From: Streptococcus mitis subsp. hohhotensis
GTDB lineage: Bacteria; Bacillota; Bacilli; Lactobacillales; Streptococcaceae
DNA length: 59,291 nt
Reading direction: 5' to 3'
Assembly (NCBI RefSeq): GCF_020089495.2
Contig: NZ_JAIRCA020000014.1
Span: 362-59,652 of the forward strand
The notes under the pieces were generated by a model. That model worked only from the letters and a program-made list of their open reading frames with translations. It was not told the DNA's origin and ran no database searches. Below, piece after piece: positions 58,274 through 59,291 of this stretch; within the stretch, counting starts at the first letter, position 1; each line of letters begins with the position of its first letter. Both the position numbers and the translations under genes were made by a program.

Positions 58274-58855
58274 TTATTTCCAAGTGACTAGTTCGCTCCA
58301 AACGCTAACATTCGATATAGTAGAGGTTTGACCAGCAGGAACCCATTTGTTGGTGCCTAAGTATCTAACTTCTAATTTACGAACATTTACTGTGTAAGAT
58401 GCTTTTAGTCTAATATAACCATAAGTGTAGGGTGGTACGTTATGGGAGACTGAGTGATTTAAACTAAGTCCAAATCCAGACTCAGGAGCAGAAAAGCCAA
58501 CACCTGCACTTATAGTTAGGGTAGCTCCAGCTTTTCCACCATAGGCAGTTGAACTTCGAGCTCCTGATGTGGCACTGCTCTTGTAAGAGTAAGAGTAAGA
58601 GTAGCTAGTTCTATAGTCTGCAACACCAGTTGCATTAGAACGAGTCTGATACATAGATTTAGACTCCAAATAGGTATCCCTAAGTTCAGTCGTATAAAAT
58701 GACAATAGCTCTCCTGTGTTGATATCTTTTACAACATGATTAGATACAATTTCATAATTTGTACCAGGATAGACATCAGCAAAAACCGTAGATGTTGAGA
58801 CTAAGAATACTAGACTTGATAGAACAGCGAAAAACAATATTTTCAGTTTAATCAT
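58274..58855 (-). CDS. secreted Ser/Tyr/Gly-rich protein, unknown function
   Basis: A 193-residue protein with a clear signal peptide (LKILFFAVLSSLVFLVSTSTVFA, cleavage probably after VFA at ~26). The mature part has no Cys and alternates Ser/Thr/Tyr/Gly in a beta-like pattern: SYSYSYSYKSSATSGARSS, then TLTISAGVGFSAPESGFG and SLNHSVSHNVPPYTYGYI. No LPXTG or lipobox, so it is released. Its downstream-on-plus neighbour (58886-59101) is in the same direction with a 30-base gap. I do not recognise the family; a beta-sheet toxin or surface-active protein is only a guess. Confidence 0.7.
   Translation of the reverse strand: MIKLKILFFAVLSSLVFLVSTSTVFADVYPGTNYEIVSNHVVKDINTGELLSFYTTELRDTYLESKSMYQTRSNATGVADYRTSYSYSYSYKSSATSGARSSTAYGGKAGATLTISAGVGFSAPESGFGLSLNHSVSHNVPPYTYGYIRLKASYTVNVRKLEVRYLGTNKWVPAGQTSTISNVSVWSELVTWK
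58583..58604. repeat. hexanucleotide tandem repeat in the secreted protein gene
   Basis: GTAAGAGTAAGAGTAAGAGTAG is about three and a half copies of GTAAGA on +, coding SYSYSY on the minus strand. Six-base units change length without frameshift. Confidence 0.75.
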
Positions 58856-58885
58856 AAAATATTTCCTTTCGTCATGATCAAAAGA

Positions 58886-59101
58886 TTATTTTTTCAATCC
58901 TTTGAAAGTCATAATGCAACCCAAAACGATACTGAGAGTTCCTATAGGTCTCCAATATAGTTGCCAAAAGAATAAATTTATCGTTTCTTTCAGTGTATCA
59001 TCGGGTCCGCCATAATAGGGGTTGATGTGAAATAATAAAAAACCAAAACATAAAACTATGATTCCAGTTAAGAATAAAATGTCCTTATTTACTTTCCTCA
59101 T
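58886..59101 (-). CDS. small two-span membrane protein
   Basis: A 71-residue protein with two probable membrane spans (DILFLTGIIVLCFGFLLFHI, ~7-26, and IGTLSIVLGCIMTFKGL, ~53-69) and a short exterior loop with acidic residues. RBS AAAGGAGG on the minus strand; it is first in a two-gene unit with the secreted protein gene. Unknown function. The pairing of a small membrane protein with a secreted protein could be immunity/effector or assembly, but nothing in the sequence proves it. Confidence 0.65.
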   Translation of the reverse strand: MRKVNKDILFLTGIIVLCFGFLLFHINPYYGGPDDTLKETINLFFWQLYWRPIGTLSIVLGCIMTFKGLKK

Positions 59102-59123
59102 AAAACCTCCTTTTATTTAATTT

Positions 59124-59151
59124 AAAGCGCTTTCTATTATTAGTATACGTC
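59124..59151 (-). promoter_or_regulatory. promoter region and AAAGCGCTTT palindrome
   Basis: On the minus strand TATACT (59147-59142), with TTGTTT 16 bases upstream, is a possible promoter. The palindrome AAAGCGCTTT (59124-59133) lies just downstream and has the core of a CcpA cre site without the flanking TG/CA, so carbon control is possible but weakly supported. Confidence 0.4.
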
Positions 59152-59194
59152 AAAAAAATAAAAAAACAAGTCTATTTATCAATGTCATTAAGTT

Positions 59195-59234
59195 AAGAAA
59201 TTCAAATACAATTCTGTATTTGGGTTTCTTTTTT
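59195..59234 (+). terminator. hairpin with T-run before the last gene
   Basis: AAGAAATTCAAATACA pairs with TGTATTTGGGTTTCTT and is followed by TTTT. Upstream genes run on the minus strand, so this is either a leader attenuator of the next gene or a bidirectional stop. Confidence 0.55.
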
Positions 59235-59268
59235 ATGTGATAAACTTATAGTTAAGGAGGGATTTCCC

Positions 59269-59291
59269 ATGATAAAACAGATAAAAGCCCA
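59269..59291 (+). CDS. 5' end of an unidentified gene
   Basis: ATG at 59269 with a strong RBS (AAGGAGG at 59254-59260) starts MIKQIKA and runs off the window. Too short to identify. Confidence 0.5.

Overview
The window is chromosomal DNA of a low-GC Gram-positive coccus, almost certainly a mitis-group Streptococcus (S. mitis, S. pneumoniae, S. pseudopneumoniae or S. oralis-like). The reasons are an LPXTG-type surface protein end, five BOX-type intergenic repeats, many extended -10 promoters (TGnTATAAT), and typical streptococcal gene sets: pst-phoU, potABCD, an ezrA/gyrB cluster, clpE with a CtsR box, and dacA. The species cannot be fixed from this sequence alone.

Layout. 1-520: 3' end of a cell-wall-anchored protein. 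696-3958: hemW, an acyl-ACP thioesterase, a HAD-IIA phosphatase and a TIGR01906 membrane protein. 4275-7022: a block (Spx-like regulator, UPF0223, inositol-monophosphatase family, RsmF) flanked by two near-identical inverted BOX copies. 7350-12269: high-affinity phosphate uptake (pstS-C-A-B-B-phoU). 12427-17338: an amino-acid binding lipoprotein, a MocR regulator divergent from budA, a YhfC-type membrane protease homologue and murB. 17498-21279: polyamine transporter potABCD. 21340-27851: an accessory insertion with a short leader, an MmeI-family DNA methyltransferase, an SF2 helicase, a GIY-YIG nuclease and an unknown small membrane protein. 27882-31236: an alanine T-box controlling a LURP-one gene and alaS. 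31478-35474: cytoplasmic alpha-amylase and an ABC-2 exporter. 36036-45858: U32 protein, dinG, rodA, DJ-1, HAD, gyrB, ezrA. 46032-49691 (minus): DUF1827, NUDIX, clpE, DUF1797. 49882-54160: amino-acid ABC permease/ATPase, folD, an unknown conserved protein, nnrD. 54304-58153: dacA (minus), AI-2E-type transporter, tuf. 58274-59101 (minus): a secreted Ser/Tyr-rich protein and a small membrane protein. 59269-59291: start of another gene.

The most interesting locus is the methyltransferase-helicase-GIY-YIG operon. The methyltransferase resembles Type IIG MmeI enzymes along its length but lacks the D...ExK nuclease residues at its N-terminus. An SF2 helicase and a separate GIY-YIG nuclease follow in overlapping frames. 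I infer a split restriction or defence system in which recognition/methylation, translocation and cleavage sit on three proteins. It is preceded by a leader with a (TA)6 tract inside a mini-ORF and a terminator-like hairpin. Other notable points are four apparently leaderless genes (hemW, U32, dinG, HAD), a PstB with the H-loop His replaced by Arg, a MocR regulator lacking the PLP-binding Lys, and a HAD protein lacking the second motif-I Asp.
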